Assembly (NCBI RefSeq): GCF_008923185.1
Contig: NZ_WBMT01000012.1
Span: 186,001 to 250,000 of the forward strand
Direction of reading: 5' to 3'
DNA length: 64,000 bases
Origin: Actinomadura rudentiformis
GTDB taxonomy: Bacteria; Actinomycetota; Actinomycetes; Streptosporangiales; Streptosporangiaceae
Below the pieces are notes generated by a model. The model worked only from the letters and a program-made list of their open reading frames with translations, had not been told where the DNA came from and made no database searches. A program made the position numbers and the translations under genes. This document shows, in pieces, positions 41,169 through 49,181 of this stretch; position 1 is the stretch's first letter, and every line of letters starts with the position of its first letter.

Positions 41169-42101
41169 ATGTTCGCCATCACGCAGCGCTCGTTCGGCGG
41201 CCCGGAGGTGCTCGTCGGTACCGAGCTCGAACGCCCGCGGCCCGGACGAGGGGAGGTGCTGATCCGGGTGCGCGCGGCCGGGGTCAACCCGGTCGACCTG
41301 GCCGTCCGCGCCGGGTACTTCCCGCCCTTCCCCGAGCCGCCGTCCGTGCTCGGCTGGGATGTGGCCGGAACGGTCGAGGAGATCGGGGAGGGCGTCAGCC
41401 GGTTCGCGGTGGGCGATGAGGTCTTCGGCCTCGCGAGCTTCCCCGCGGAGGCAGGTGCGTACGCGGAGTACATGACGGCGCCGGCCGGGGACCTCGCGCC
41501 CAAGCCGCAGGCACTGTCGATGGCCGAGGCCGGGGGCCTGCCGCTGGCAGGGCTCACCGCCTGGCAGTCCCTGGTGGACATCGCGGGAGTCCAGCCTGGG
41601 CAGCGGGTCCTGATCCACGCCGCCGCCGGCGGGGTCGGTCACCTGGCCGTGCAGATCGCCAAGGTGCGCGGCGCCCACGTCATCGCCACCGCGCGCGAAG
41701 CCAATCACCCGTTCCTGAAGGACCTCGGCGCCGACGAGCTGATCGACTACACGGTGGCCGACTTCGCCGCCACGGCCGGCCCGGTGGACGTGGTCTTCGA
41801 TCTGGTCGGCGGCGAGTACGCGCCGCGCTCGTTGCGCGTGCTCCGTCCCGGCGGCCTTCTCGTCACTGCCATCGGCCACAATCCGGGCCTGACGGCGGAT
41901 GAGGCGGAGCGCCACGGAATGCGCTTCGAGACCGTGTCCGTCAAGGCCTCCGGCGCCGACATGGTCAGCCTCGGCGTGCTGGCGGAGGCGGGCAGCCTGC
42001 GCGTGCACGTCGAACGGGAGCTCCCGCTGGCCGAGGCCGCCAAGGCCCACACGCTCGCCGAGACCGAGAGCGCCAAGGGCAAGACCGTTCTGATTCCCTG
42101 A
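41169..42101 (+). CDS. Zinc-independent alcohol/quinone oxidoreductase (MDR family)
   Basis: 310 residues. A GroES-like N-terminus (RVRAAGVNPVDLAVRAGYFP) and a Rossmann domain with HAAAGGVGHLAVQIAK as NADPH loop, as in quinone oxidoreductases. The four Cys of a structural zinc site are missing. It reduces quinones or enones with NADPH. GGAGG precedes the ATG. A divergent MarR gene suggests induction by its substrate or by oxidative stress. Confidence 0.88.
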   Translation: MFAITQRSFGGPEVLVGTELERPRPGRGEVLIRVRAAGVNPVDLAVRAGYFPPFPEPPSVLGWDVAGTVEEIGEGVSRFAVGDEVFGLASFPAEAGAYAEYMTAPAGDLAPKPQALSMAEAGGLPLAGLTAWQSLVDIAGVQPGQRVLIHAAAGGVGHLAVQIAKVRGAHVIATAREANHPFLKDLGADELIDYTVADFAATAGPVDVVFDLVGGEYAPRSLRVLRPGGLLVTAIGHNPGLTADEAERHGMRFETVSVKASGADMVSLGVLAEAGSLRVHVERELPLAEAAKAHTLAETESAKGKTVLIP

Positions 42102-42114
42102 ACGAACGAGCGCG

Positions 42115-42147
42115 GATGCCGGGTCGCCCTGAGGGCGGCCCGGCATC
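42115..42147 (+). terminator. Hairpin after the quinone oxidoreductase gene
   Basis: GATGCCGGG and CCCGGCATC, then CGCCC/GGGCG, form one long stem with a single mismatch and a 3-base loop. Confidence 0.65.
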
Positions 42148-42209
42148 GGCCTCTCGCGAAAGAATCTCGCCGCACTAGTCTGGGACGGCTGTGAGCAGGG
42201 AGAACGAGC

Positions 42210-43370
42210 ATGAACGAGAAACCCGCCGAGTCCCTGGAGGATCTGCTGCGGCGCCTCGCGCCCCAGGTCCTCGGCGCGCTGATGCGGCGGTACGGGCGGT
42301 TCGACACCGCTGAGGACGCCGTCCAGGAGGCCCTGCTCGCAGCCGCCACCCAATGGCCGGCGGAGGGCGTCCCGGACAATCCGTACGGCTGGCTGGTCAC
42401 CGCCGCGACCCGGCGGTTCATCGACTGGGTGCGCAGTGACGCCGCGCGGCGGCGGCGCGAGGACGCCGACGTGGCGGCAGTCCCGCCGTCGGAGTTCGTC
42501 GTGCCCGGCGCCGACGAGGCACCGGCCGGCGACCAGGACGACAGCCTCAAGCTCCTGTTCCTGTGCTGCCATCCCTCGCTGTCGACGCCCTCGCAGATCG
42601 CGCTGACGTCGCGCGCGGTCGGCGGGCTGACCACGGCCGAGATCGCGCACGCGTTCTTCGTGCCCGAGTCGACCATGGCGCAGCGGATCAGCCGCGCCAA
42701 GCAGAGCATCCGCAAGGCCGGCGCGACGTTCGACCTCCCGCCCGCCGGTGAACGCGCCGAGCGGCTGAAGGCCGTCCTGCACGTGCTCTACCTGATGTTC
42801 AACGAGGGTTATACCGTGACCGCCGGTCCCGACCTGCAGCGCGACGATCTGACCGCCGACGCCCTGCGGCTGACCAGGCTCGTCCACCGGTTGCTCCCGG
42901 AGGACGGTGAGGTGGCGGGCCTGCTGGCGCTCATGCTGCTCACCGAGGCGCGGGCCCGCACCCGCGAGCTGGGGCCGTACCAGATCCAGGCCGCGATCGC
43001 CGCCGTGCACGACGAGGCCGCCCGGGTCGAGGACACCGACTGGCCTCAGGTCCTGGCGCTGTACGGGCTGCTCGAACGGATCGCGCCCAACCCCATGGTG
43101 ACGCTCAGCAAGGCCGTCGCCGACGCCATGGTCAGCGGCCCCGGCGCCGGGCTCGCGATCGTCGCCGAGCTGGAGGCCGACGACCGCATGGCCCGCCATC
43201 ACCGGCTCGACGCCGTACGGGCGCATCTGCTGGAGATGGCCGACCGCCGCCAGGACGCTCTCACCAGCTACCGCACCGCATCCCGCTACGCGACGAGCGT
43301 CCCGGAGAAGCGCTACCTCGACACCAGGGCCGCCAAGCTCGCCGACGCGGATCCCGCCGGGCTTCGCTAG
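42210..43370 (+). CDS. ECF42-type sigma factor with C-terminal extension
   Basis: 386 residues. Sigma region 2 (FDTAEDAVQEALLAAATQWP) and region 4 (GLTTAEIAHAFFVPESTMAQ, then RISRAKQSIR) are followed by a long C-terminal domain containing LHVLYLMFNEGYTVTAGPDL, which identifies this group. ECF42 genes are usually next to DGPF/YCII genes; none is visible within several kilobases here. The C-terminal domain is needed for activity in studied members. Confidence 0.85.
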   Translation: MNEKPAESLEDLLRRLAPQVLGALMRRYGRFDTAEDAVQEALLAAATQWPAEGVPDNPYGWLVTAATRRFIDWVRSDAARRRREDADVAAVPPSEFVVPGADEAPAGDQDDSLKLLFLCCHPSLSTPSQIALTSRAVGGLTTAEIAHAFFVPESTMAQRISRAKQSIRKAGATFDLPPAGERAERLKAVLHVLYLMFNEGYTVTAGPDLQRDDLTADALRLTRLVHRLLPEDGEVAGLLALMLLTEARARTRELGPYQIQAAIAAVHDEAARVEDTDWPQVLALYGLLERIAPNPMVTLSKAVADAMVSGPGAGLAIVAELEADDRMARHHRLDAVRAHLLEMADRRQDALTSYRTASRYATSVPEKRYLDTRAAKLADADPAGLR

Positions 43371-43377
43371 GCGCGTT

Positions 43378-44016
43378 CTAGAACGCGGCGATCGTCTCGG
43401 GTGCTCGTTCGGCCCGGCTGAGCGCGCGCAGCACGGGGGTGAGGCCGTGCCTGCGCACCGCCAGCCGGGTCAGGAGCACCGCCACCGCGTCGGCGGCCTC
43501 GGGGGACGCGGGTGGTGTCGGCACGCCGATGCTGACCGCGAGGTCGTCGGAGTGGACGGTGAGCTCCATGGTCCGGGTGACGAGGAAGTCGTCGAGGAGC
43601 AACGACCAGCCGGTCCACGGTAGGTGCACCGCGCGGTCGGCGGGCTCGTCCGCCAGGACGGTCCGGAGCTCCGCCACCGTGTCCCGGGCGTGTGCGGTCG
43701 TCCGCTCCGCGCCCTCGGCGGCGAGTTCCTCGCCTCTCCTGCGGAGCGCCACGTTCGGCTCGTCATCCAGACCGGCGTCCACCCAGGCCGCACGGGCGTA
43801 GTGGTCCAGCAGCCCGATCGGCTCCTCGCCGGAGGACGCCTCTGCCAGGACGGACGGCACGCAGAAGATCTGGAACGCCAGGTGCGCGGCGAGGCCGCCC
43901 ACCGTGAAGTCCGCCAGCGCGCTCGGCTCTTTCCACGCCGCGGCGACCGCCGGGTCGGCCAGCAGGCCGACGGCGCTCTCCGCGGCCCCGAGATAGCTCT
44001 CTCTGATCGTCATCAT
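43378..44016 (-). CDS. DinB-like maleylpyruvate-isomerase-type protein
   Basis: 212 residues with helical DinB/MDMPI features: GLAAHLAFQIF and MELTVHSDDLAVSIG provide two of the expected metal-binding histidines. Such proteins in actinobacteria use mycothiol for isomerase or transferase reactions. No pathway partner is close; the convergent sigma gene ends eight bases away. Confidence 0.72.
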   Translation of the reverse strand: MMTIRESYLGAAESAVGLLADPAVAAAWKEPSALADFTVGGLAAHLAFQIFCVPSVLAEASSGEEPIGLLDHYARAAWVDAGLDDEPNVALRRRGEELAAEGAERTTAHARDTVAELRTVLADEPADRAVHLPWTGWSLLLDDFLVTRTMELTVHSDDLAVSIGVPTPPASPEAADAVAVLLTRLAVRRHGLTPVLRALSRAERAPETIAAF

Positions 44017-44041
44017 CGTCCAGAAGTGTTAGGGAGGGGGT

Positions 44042-44428
44042 ATGAGCAGAGTACTGCTGCCAAGATCGGTGGCCCGGTTCAACAAGGTCGTCACCAACCG
44101 CGTCCAGGGGATCTGGGCGCCCTACCTGCCGCCATGGGCGGTCATCGTGCACCGGGGCCGCCGGTCCGGGCGCGAGTACCGGACACCGGTCAACGCGTTC
44201 CGCAGCGGCGACCGGCTCGTGGTCGGCCTGCCGTACGGCGCCGACAGCGACTGGGTGCGCAACCTGATCGCGGAAGGGCACGGCGGGGTCGAACGCATGG
44301 GGCGCGTCAGCCGCATCAGCAACCCGCGGGTGCTCGGCGAGTCCGGCGCCGACGAGCTTCCGGGACCTGCCCGGTGCGCCGTCCGCTACATGGACGTACT
44401 CGTCGCCGACATCGACCGGGCTATTTGA
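44042..44428 (+). CDS. Deazaflavin-dependent nitroreductase-like protein (Ddn/DUF385)
   Basis: 128 residues. A single small split-barrel domain: VIVHRGRRSGREYRTPVNAF binds the cofactor region and LVVGLPYGADSDWVRNLIA is typical of the F420-binding Ddn family. It probably reduces a quinone or other substrate with F420H2. RBS is AGGGAGGGGG directly upstream. Its 3' end overlaps the TetR gene by eight bases. Confidence 0.8.
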   Translation: MSRVLLPRSVARFNKVVTNRVQGIWAPYLPPWAVIVHRGRRSGREYRTPVNAFRSGDRLVVGLPYGADSDWVRNLIAEGHGGVERMGRVSRISNPRVLGESGADELPGPARCAVRYMDVLVADIDRAI

Positions 44429-45068
44429 TCGGCGCGTAGAGCGGCCGGAGACCGGCGATGAGCTGGCGTATCACCGGACGCTGCTCGGCGGGCGTACGGC
44501 CGCGCAGGTCCATGATCGGGTCGAGCCCGTCGTAGTAGGGCGCCAGCGCCAGGAAGGGCAGTGCCATCAGCATCAACGTCGCCATCACGTCCAGGTCGGC
44601 GTCCGCGCGGATGTCGCCGCGTTCCTGCCAGAGCTCGAACGTCGGGTGCAGGACCTGGAGGTAGTGCTGGTTGGCCGTGTCGCGCACGACCGACCGCACC
44701 GCGTTGTCCAGCTCGAAGTTGGTGGCGGCGGTGACGGCCCGTTCGAGCGGATGGTCGGCCATGTACTCGGTCCACTCGCACAGCACGTCGAACAGCCACT
44801 CCTCGAAGGACTGGTCGAAGTCCAGGTCGGCGATCCGCCGTTCCATCTCCTCCCGGATCCGCCGGGAGGTCTCGTCGCAGACGAACGCGAAGAACTCCAG
44901 CTTGTCGGAGAAGTACTGGAACAACGAGCCCTTGGCGATGCCGGCCTCACGGGCGATCGTGTTGAGGCTTCCGGTCGAGTAGCCGTGGTCCCCGAACTCG
45001 CGCATCGCGACTTCGAGCACGCGTTCCCGTTTGGCGACGTTGAGACGGAACCAGGTGGACGTCGGCAT
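44421..45068 (-). CDS. TetR-family transcriptional regulator
   Basis: 215 residues. HTH: LNTIAREAGIAKGSLFQYFS preceded by RVLEVAMREFGDHGYSTGS. The C-terminal half is helical with hydrophobic ligand-pocket residues (MATLMLMALPFLALAPYYDG). The sequence upstream (45069-45179) has the GTCAGTACGAG element also found upstream of the next TetR gene. Ligand unknown. Confidence 0.85.
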   Translation of the reverse strand: MPTSTWFRLNVAKRERVLEVAMREFGDHGYSTGSLNTIAREAGIAKGSLFQYFSDKLEFFAFVCDETSRRIREEMERRIADLDFDQSFEEWLFDVLCEWTEYMADHPLERAVTAATNFELDNAVRSVVRDTANQHYLQVLHPTFELWQERGDIRADADLDVMATLMLMALPFLALAPYYDGLDPIMDLRGRTPAEQRPVIRQLIAGLRPLYAPIK

Positions 45069-45159
45069 GGGAGCGGGGGTTCTCCGTTGGTGTGAGGGCG
45101 TTGCGTTCCTGTGAGAGCGTTGCTGTGAGAGTGCTGAGCCGTACCGTGTCAGGGGAGCT

Positions 45160-45178
45160 GTCAGTACGAGAGTACGAG
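45160..45178. repeat. GTCAGTACGAG element plus partial copy
   Basis: GTCAGTACGAG at 45160-45170 is followed at once by AGTACGAG, upstream of the TetR gene that starts at 45068 and overlapping the end of the other TetR gene's intergenic space. The element recurs four times at 45864-45920. Confidence 0.7.
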
Positions 45179-45179
45179 C

Positions 45180-45827
45180 CTAGCGCGCGAGACGGATCAA
45201 GATACGGCAGACCTCGTCAATGATTTCCGTCGCCTCCCCCTCGTCGTCCGCCAGCGCGATCTCGCGTCCGGCCTCGCCGATGACCGTCGTGAGCACCTGG
45301 CTCAGCACCTGCGTGGCACGGTCACCGTCATGGCCCCGCAGGAGTTTGGTGTTCTGCCCGATCCACTGGCGCGCGCGGCCGCGGCGCATCAGCGAAAACC
45401 CGGACGGCCCCTCACCGCCGTGGAAGAGCCGGGCCGCCTCCCGCTGCTCCCAGCAGACCTCCAGGTACGCGCGTGCCCCGGCGATGAACAGCGTGATCGG
45501 GTCGCTCTCGCCCTCCTTGCGGGCGGCGGCCACCGCGCTCGCGGCGCGGCTCTCCTGCTCGCGGGTGAGCTCTTCCCACAGCGCGAGGTAGAGCCCGGCC
45601 TTGCCGCCGTAGTGGTGGTAGAGGCTGCCGACGCTGATCCCCGAACGTTCGACGATCTCGGCTATCCCGGCGTCGGCGTAGCCACGGTCGGCGAAGACCT
45701 CCTGCGCCGCGGCCAGCAGCGCCTGCCGGGTCGCGTCCGCCCGTGCCCACTGCCGCCCGCCGGACGCCTCAGCCGGCCCGTTCGGCTGGCCCGTCTTGCT
45801 GGTCCGCATCTCTCCATCGTCTCGCAT
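45180..45827 (-). CDS. TetR-family transcriptional regulator
   Basis: About 215 residues; ATG 45827 is taken, but GTG 45848 and ATG 45809 (GGAGAG just before it) are possible. HTH: IAEIVERSGISVGSLYHHYG. The C-terminal domain contains FIAGARAYLEVCWEQREAAR. Four near-identical GTCAGTACGAG copies lie just upstream, the best candidate operators. Both TetR genes point the same way and share that element. Confidence 0.83.
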   Translation of the reverse strand: MRDDGEMRTSKTGQPNGPAEASGGRQWARADATRQALLAAAQEVFADRGYADAGIAEIVERSGISVGSLYHHYGGKAGLYLALWEELTREQESRAASAVAAARKEGESDPITLFIAGARAYLEVCWEQREAARLFHGGEGPSGFSLMRRGRARQWIGQNTKLLRGHDGDRATQVLSQVLTTVIGEAGREIALADDEGEATEIIDEVCRILIRLAR

Positions 45828-45863
45828 GAACGGCGAAATCAGCGCCACATCCGGCGTGGCCCT

Positions 45864-45920
45864 GTCAGTACGAGTGGCCCTGTCAGTACGAGCGCGTCAG
45901 TACGAGCGCGTCAGTACCAG
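45864..45920. repeat. Four spaced copies of GTCAGTACGAG
   Basis: Copies at 45864, 45882, 45896 and 45910 (the last reads GTCAGTACCAG and covers the stop codon of the transglycosylase gene). Spacings are 18, 14 and 14 bp. Confidence 0.8.
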
Positions 45921-46651
45921 TTGTGCGACTGCCAGAAGGCCCAGGCACCGCACGGGTCCTTGTAGCGGGCCTTGATGTACCCCAGGCCCCAGGCGATCTG
46001 GGTGGGGGAACTGGTGCGCCAGTCGGGACCCGCGCTGGCCATCTTGTCTCCGGGGAGGGCCTGGGGGATGCCCCACGCGCCGCTGGACGGGTTCACGGCG
46101 CGCTCGTTCCAGTTGCTCTCGTGCTCCCAGAGCGTCTTGAGCGAGGGCCAGCAACGATCCCAGCCCTTGAGCGCGTTCATCTTCTTGCCGTAGGCGCGGT
46201 TCTGGGCGGCGCTGGGGTTGGCCTTGGCGAGCCGTTCGCGCTCCCGCTGCGCCTCCAGCTTCTTGCGGGCGGCGGCGTCGCGTTTGGCCTTCTCCTTCAG
46301 TTCCTTGAGCTCCTTCTGCTGCTGTTCGTACGCGCGCTTCTTGGCCATGGCGATCGCGTCGGCGGCGATCGGGTCCATGTCGGAAGAGCTCAGCTTGGCG
46401 AGCATGTCGTTGGCGGTCAGGCCGTCGGCTGCCCCTTTCGGGGTGCTCTTGCGGCCGCTCAGCTCTTCGAGGTCGACCAGCAGCACCGCCGCGAAGATGA
46501 CGCCGAGGGCCACCACGGTGATCGTGATGTTGCTGGTGAGCATGCGGCGGAGCATGCCCGGACCCCGGGGCTCCGAGGGCTTCGGCTGGGAGCGCCGCCG
46601 CCGGGAGGAGGACGCGGGGGGCCGTCCACGGGTGCGGTGACTCTGAGGCAT
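45911..46651 (-). CDS. Membrane-anchored lytic transglycosylase-like protein
   Basis: 246 residues from ATG 46651. A basic Ser/Arg N-terminus leads to one helix (NITITVVALGVIFAAVLLVD), a Lys/Glu coiled-coil of about 60 residues (EQQQKELKELKEKAKRDAAA) and a C-terminal SLT-type domain where E in WEHESNWNERAVNPSSGAWG is the probable catalytic glutamate. Such enzymes cut peptidoglycan glycan strands. The domain is short (about 75 residues), as in Rpf-like or transglycosylase-like actinobacterial proteins. Ribosome site weak. Confidence 0.8.
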   Translation of the reverse strand: MPQSHRTRGRPPASSSRRRRSQPKPSEPRGPGMLRRMLTSNITITVVALGVIFAAVLLVDLEELSGRKSTPKGAADGLTANDMLAKLSSSDMDPIAADAIAMAKKRAYEQQQKELKELKEKAKRDAAARKKLEAQRERERLAKANPSAAQNRAYGKKMNALKGWDRCWPSLKTLWEHESNWNERAVNPSSGAWGIPQALPGDKMASAGPDWRTSSPTQIAWGLGYIKARYKDPCGAWAFWQSHNWY

Positions 46652-46754
46652 GGGAATAGAGTGCCTTATCGCCGGAAATGTGATGCCATCGTCGACCTGA
46701 TACGCATGCCAGGTCACGCACGGTTCACACCCGGACCGGCCCCGGAGCCCGGCC

Positions 46755-47267
46755 CTAGAGCTCGGAGTCTCCGATCGCGAGGCGTGCCGGTTGCAGCGCG
46801 GTGAAGACGTCCTCGTGCATCCCCCCGAGCGCGGCGAGTGCGCCGTCGGGCGCCTCCAGTGCCTTGTTGACCGCGCCCGCGCGGTCGAGGCCGGCGTCGG
46901 TGATCTGGACCAGCGTGGCGCGGCGGTCACGCGGGTGCCGGGCGCGGGTGACCAGGCCCGCGGCCTCCAGCTGGTCGACGGTCAGCTTCACCGATGTCGG
47001 GTGCATCATCAGGATCCGGCCGAGCGAGCTCAGCCGGGCCCGGCCGTTGGTGGTGAGCGCCAGGGTCGTGAGCAGGAAGTAGCCGGTCCTGCTCAGATCC
47101 AGCTTCTTCAGCTCGGTGTCCAGGGCCTTTTTCACGAGCTGGTTCAGGCGGCTGAGCGAGCAGATCGCCATGAAGGCCCAGGGTTCTCCGGGGAGGCCCT
47201 GGCCTTCCCAGCGGTCATGTATGCCCTCTACCAGGGGATCTGCGTGTCCTCGTGTCTCGGTGCGCAC
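46755..47267 (-). CDS. MarR-family regulator divergent from mce locus 2
   Basis: 170 residues from GTG 47267. Winged helix: ARLSSLGRILMMHPTSVKLT, then LEAAGLVTRARHPRDRRATL. It diverges from the yrbEA of locus 2 with 209 bp between, so it is a candidate regulator of that operon. Known mycobacterial mce regulators are GntR or TetR types, so a MarR partner is uncommon. Confidence 0.83.
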   Translation of the reverse strand: MRTETRGHADPLVEGIHDRWEGQGLPGEPWAFMAICSLSRLNQLVKKALDTELKKLDLSRTGYFLLTTLALTTNGRARLSSLGRILMMHPTSVKLTVDQLEAAGLVTRARHPRDRRATLVQITDAGLDRAGAVNKALEAPDGALAALGGMHEDVFTALQPARLAIGDSEL

Positions 47268-47435
47268 CGGCTGATCGTAGCTTCGGACAAATCAGGATGT
47301 AAGTACTCGCTTCCTAGACCTTATTCCAATAGAGTGCTCCAGATCACAGGCAGCGCCTGAAGTAGTCAAGCGATGCCCAAGTGCGGCCTGTGGTAATCGG
47401 ATGGGCGCCAACGTCCGAGACAGAAGGAGGCTGGA
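47268..47435. promoter_or_regulatory. Promoter region between MarR gene and mce locus 2
   Basis: Relatively AT-rich between 47275 and 47350 (GTAAGTACTCG, CTTATTCCAATAGAGTG), the likely divergent promoters. I see no perfect long palindrome; GTACTC and GAGTGC lie about 20 bases apart as imperfect half sites. Confidence 0.45.
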
Positions 47436-47477
47436 GTGACCCTTCCACCTGCCCCCACCGGGGAGGGTTCCGGCTGA
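47436..47477 (+). CDS. 13-codon leader ORF overlapping yrbEA start (locus 2)
   Basis: GTG 47436 reads VTLPPAPTGEGSG and stops at TGA 47475-47477, overlapping the yrbEA ATG at 47477 (TGATG). AGAAGGAGG lies just upstream, the strongest ribosome site at this junction. This suggests yrbEA is translated by coupling. Compare the short frame at 16148. Confidence 0.45.
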   Translation: MTLPPAPTGEGSG

Positions 47478-48310
47478 TGGCCCCGCCTGCTGTTAAGCAG
47501 AGCCCCGTTAGGCAGAGCCTCGGTAAGGCCCCGGACCTGGCACGCAGACGTGTCGAGCGGACGCTCGACGAGACCGGCCTGCTCGCCGTCACCTTCCTGG
47601 AGGGCATCCGCAGGACCTGGGACATCCGCCAGTGGTGGGGCGAGTTCATCGAGCAGTGCTGGTTCCTCGCCCGGGTCACGAGCGTCCCGGTCATGCTGAT
47701 CGCCGTCCCCCTGGGCGCCACCATCTCGCTTCAGGTGGGCGACATCGCCCGCCAGCTGGGTGCCGCCTCCGGCACCGGCGCGCTGCTGGTCGCCGCGATG
47801 ATCCAGCAGGTCGCCCCGCTCGCCGCCGCGCTGCTGGTGTCGGGCGTCGGCGGCTCGGCCATCACCTCCGACATGGGAGCCCGCAACATCCGCGACGAGC
47901 TCGCCGCGATGGAGGTCATGGGCATCAACCCCGTCCACCGCCTGGTGACCCCCCGGCTGTGGGCGGCGAGCACGGTCTCGATGTTGCTCTGCTCGGTCGT
48001 GATCCTGGCCGGGGTCATGGGCGGCTACTACTTCAACGTCATCCAGCAGGGCGTCAGCCCGGGCGCCTTCTTCGACGGCGCCACCTCCCTGCTGCAGTTC
48101 TCGGACCTGATGATCACCCTGTTCAAGGCCTGGATCTTCGGCTTCATCGCCGCGGCGGTGGCCTGCTACATGGGCATGAACTGCGACTACGGCCCGGTCG
48201 GCGTCGGGCGCGCGGTCAACCAGGCGGTGGTGGTCACGTCGATCGTGGTGTTCGCGACGAACTACGTGCTCACCATGATCTACCAGGTCCTCTTCCCCCC
48301 GAGGTTTTGA
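47477..48310 (+). CDS. yrbEA: Mce permease YrbEA (MlaE family), locus 2
   Basis: 277 residues. Basic N-terminus, then the MlaE fold with about six hydrophobic segments. The coupling loop reads RDELAAMEVMGINP, without the EExD found in the other permeases here. PRLWAASTVSMLLCSVVILA follows. It overlaps yrbEB by one base (TGATG). The nearest MceG-type ATPase is about 32 kb upstream. Confidence 0.9.
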   Translation: MAPPAVKQSPVRQSLGKAPDLARRRVERTLDETGLLAVTFLEGIRRTWDIRQWWGEFIEQCWFLARVTSVPVMLIAVPLGATISLQVGDIARQLGAASGTGALLVAAMIQQVAPLAAALLVSGVGGSAITSDMGARNIRDELAAMEVMGINPVHRLVTPRLWAASTVSMLLCSVVILAGVMGGYYFNVIQQGVSPGAFFDGATSLLQFSDLMITLFKAWIFGFIAAAVACYMGMNCDYGPVGVGRAVNQAVVVTSIVVFATNYVLTMIYQVLFPPRF

Positions 48311-49164
48311 TGGTCGCCATTTCCCCCGTACGCAAGCTCGGCCGGGCGGTCTCGAACCGGTCGGCGGGCCTGATCGCCTCGGCCAACCTCCCGATCTTCC
48401 TTGGCCGGGTGCTCTACCACCTGTTCTTCGACATCATCCTGCGGCGCAAGTACGGCAAGACGCTGGTGAAGCACGTCAGCGACATCACCATCGGCGTCGG
48501 CGCACTGGTGATCGGCGGCGGCATGATCTTCGTCGTCTCGACGATGTCGCTGGCCACCGGGGCGATGGTCGGCCTGCAGGGTTATCCGGGCCTGGAACGC
48601 ATCGGCGCGGAGGCGTTCACCGGGCTTGTGGCGAGCTACTCCAACGTCCGCGAGGTGACCCCGATCATCGCCGGGGTCGCGCTCGTCGCCCAGGTCGGCA
48701 CCGGATTCACCGCCGAGCTCGGCGCGATGAGGATCTCCGAGGAGATCGACGCGCTGGAGGTCATGGGCATCAACTCCCTGGCCTACCTGGTGTGCACCCG
48801 CGTCGCAGCGGGCGTCATCGCGCTGGTGCCGCTCTACCTGGTCTCGCTGTTCATGGCCTTCTGGGCCACCCGGTTCATCACCATCCAGTACTTCGGCCTC
48901 TCACCCGGTATCTACGACTACTACTTCCACCTCTACCTGCCGCCGATCGACGTGTTCTACAGCGTCATCAAGGTCGCGGTGTTCGCGTTCATCATCATGT
49001 TCGTCCACTGCTACCGCGGCTACTACGCGGCGGGCGGGCCAGTGGGCGTCGGAGTCGCCGCGGGCCGGGCGATCCGCGAGTCGACCATCCTCATGATCCT
49101 CATGAACCTCGTCCTCTCGTACATCTTCTGGGGGCACGGCAGCACGGTGAGGTTGACGGGATGA
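48310..49164 (+). CDS. yrbEB: Mce permease YrbEB (MlaE family), locus 2
   Basis: 284 residues. MlaE fold with the complete coupling loop SEEIDALEVMGINS and the conserved GTGFTAELGAMR before it. One of the two permease halves of locus 2. Its stop overlaps a 6-codon frame (49161) that in turn overlaps mceA. Confidence 0.9.
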   Translation: MVAISPVRKLGRAVSNRSAGLIASANLPIFLGRVLYHLFFDIILRRKYGKTLVKHVSDITIGVGALVIGGGMIFVVSTMSLATGAMVGLQGYPGLERIGAEAFTGLVASYSNVREVTPIIAGVALVAQVGTGFTAELGAMRISEEIDALEVMGINSLAYLVCTRVAAGVIALVPLYLVSLFMAFWATRFITIQYFGLSPGIYDYYFHLYLPPIDVFYSVIKVAVFAFIIMFVHCYRGYYAAGGPVGVGVAAGRAIRESTILMILMNLVLSYIFWGHGSTVRLTG

Positions 49165-49181
49165 GCGAGGAGAACGCATGA
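49161..49181 (+). CDS. 6-codon ORF between yrbEB and mceA (locus 2)
   Basis: ATG 49161 overlaps the yrbEB stop (ATGA), reads MSEENA and stops overlapping the mceA ATG (ATGA). ATGAGCGAGGA occurs at both starts (49161 and 49178), so this looks like a small duplication of the start region. Confidence 0.3.
   Translation: MSEENA

Noticed and set aside
45160..45178. Mobile-element target duplication
   Set aside because: No transposase or matching terminal repeats are nearby.
45864..45920. CRISPR-like array from the four GTCAGTACGAG copies
   Set aside because: Units are 11 bp with 3-7 bp gaps and no cas genes are near; operator-type repeats fit better.
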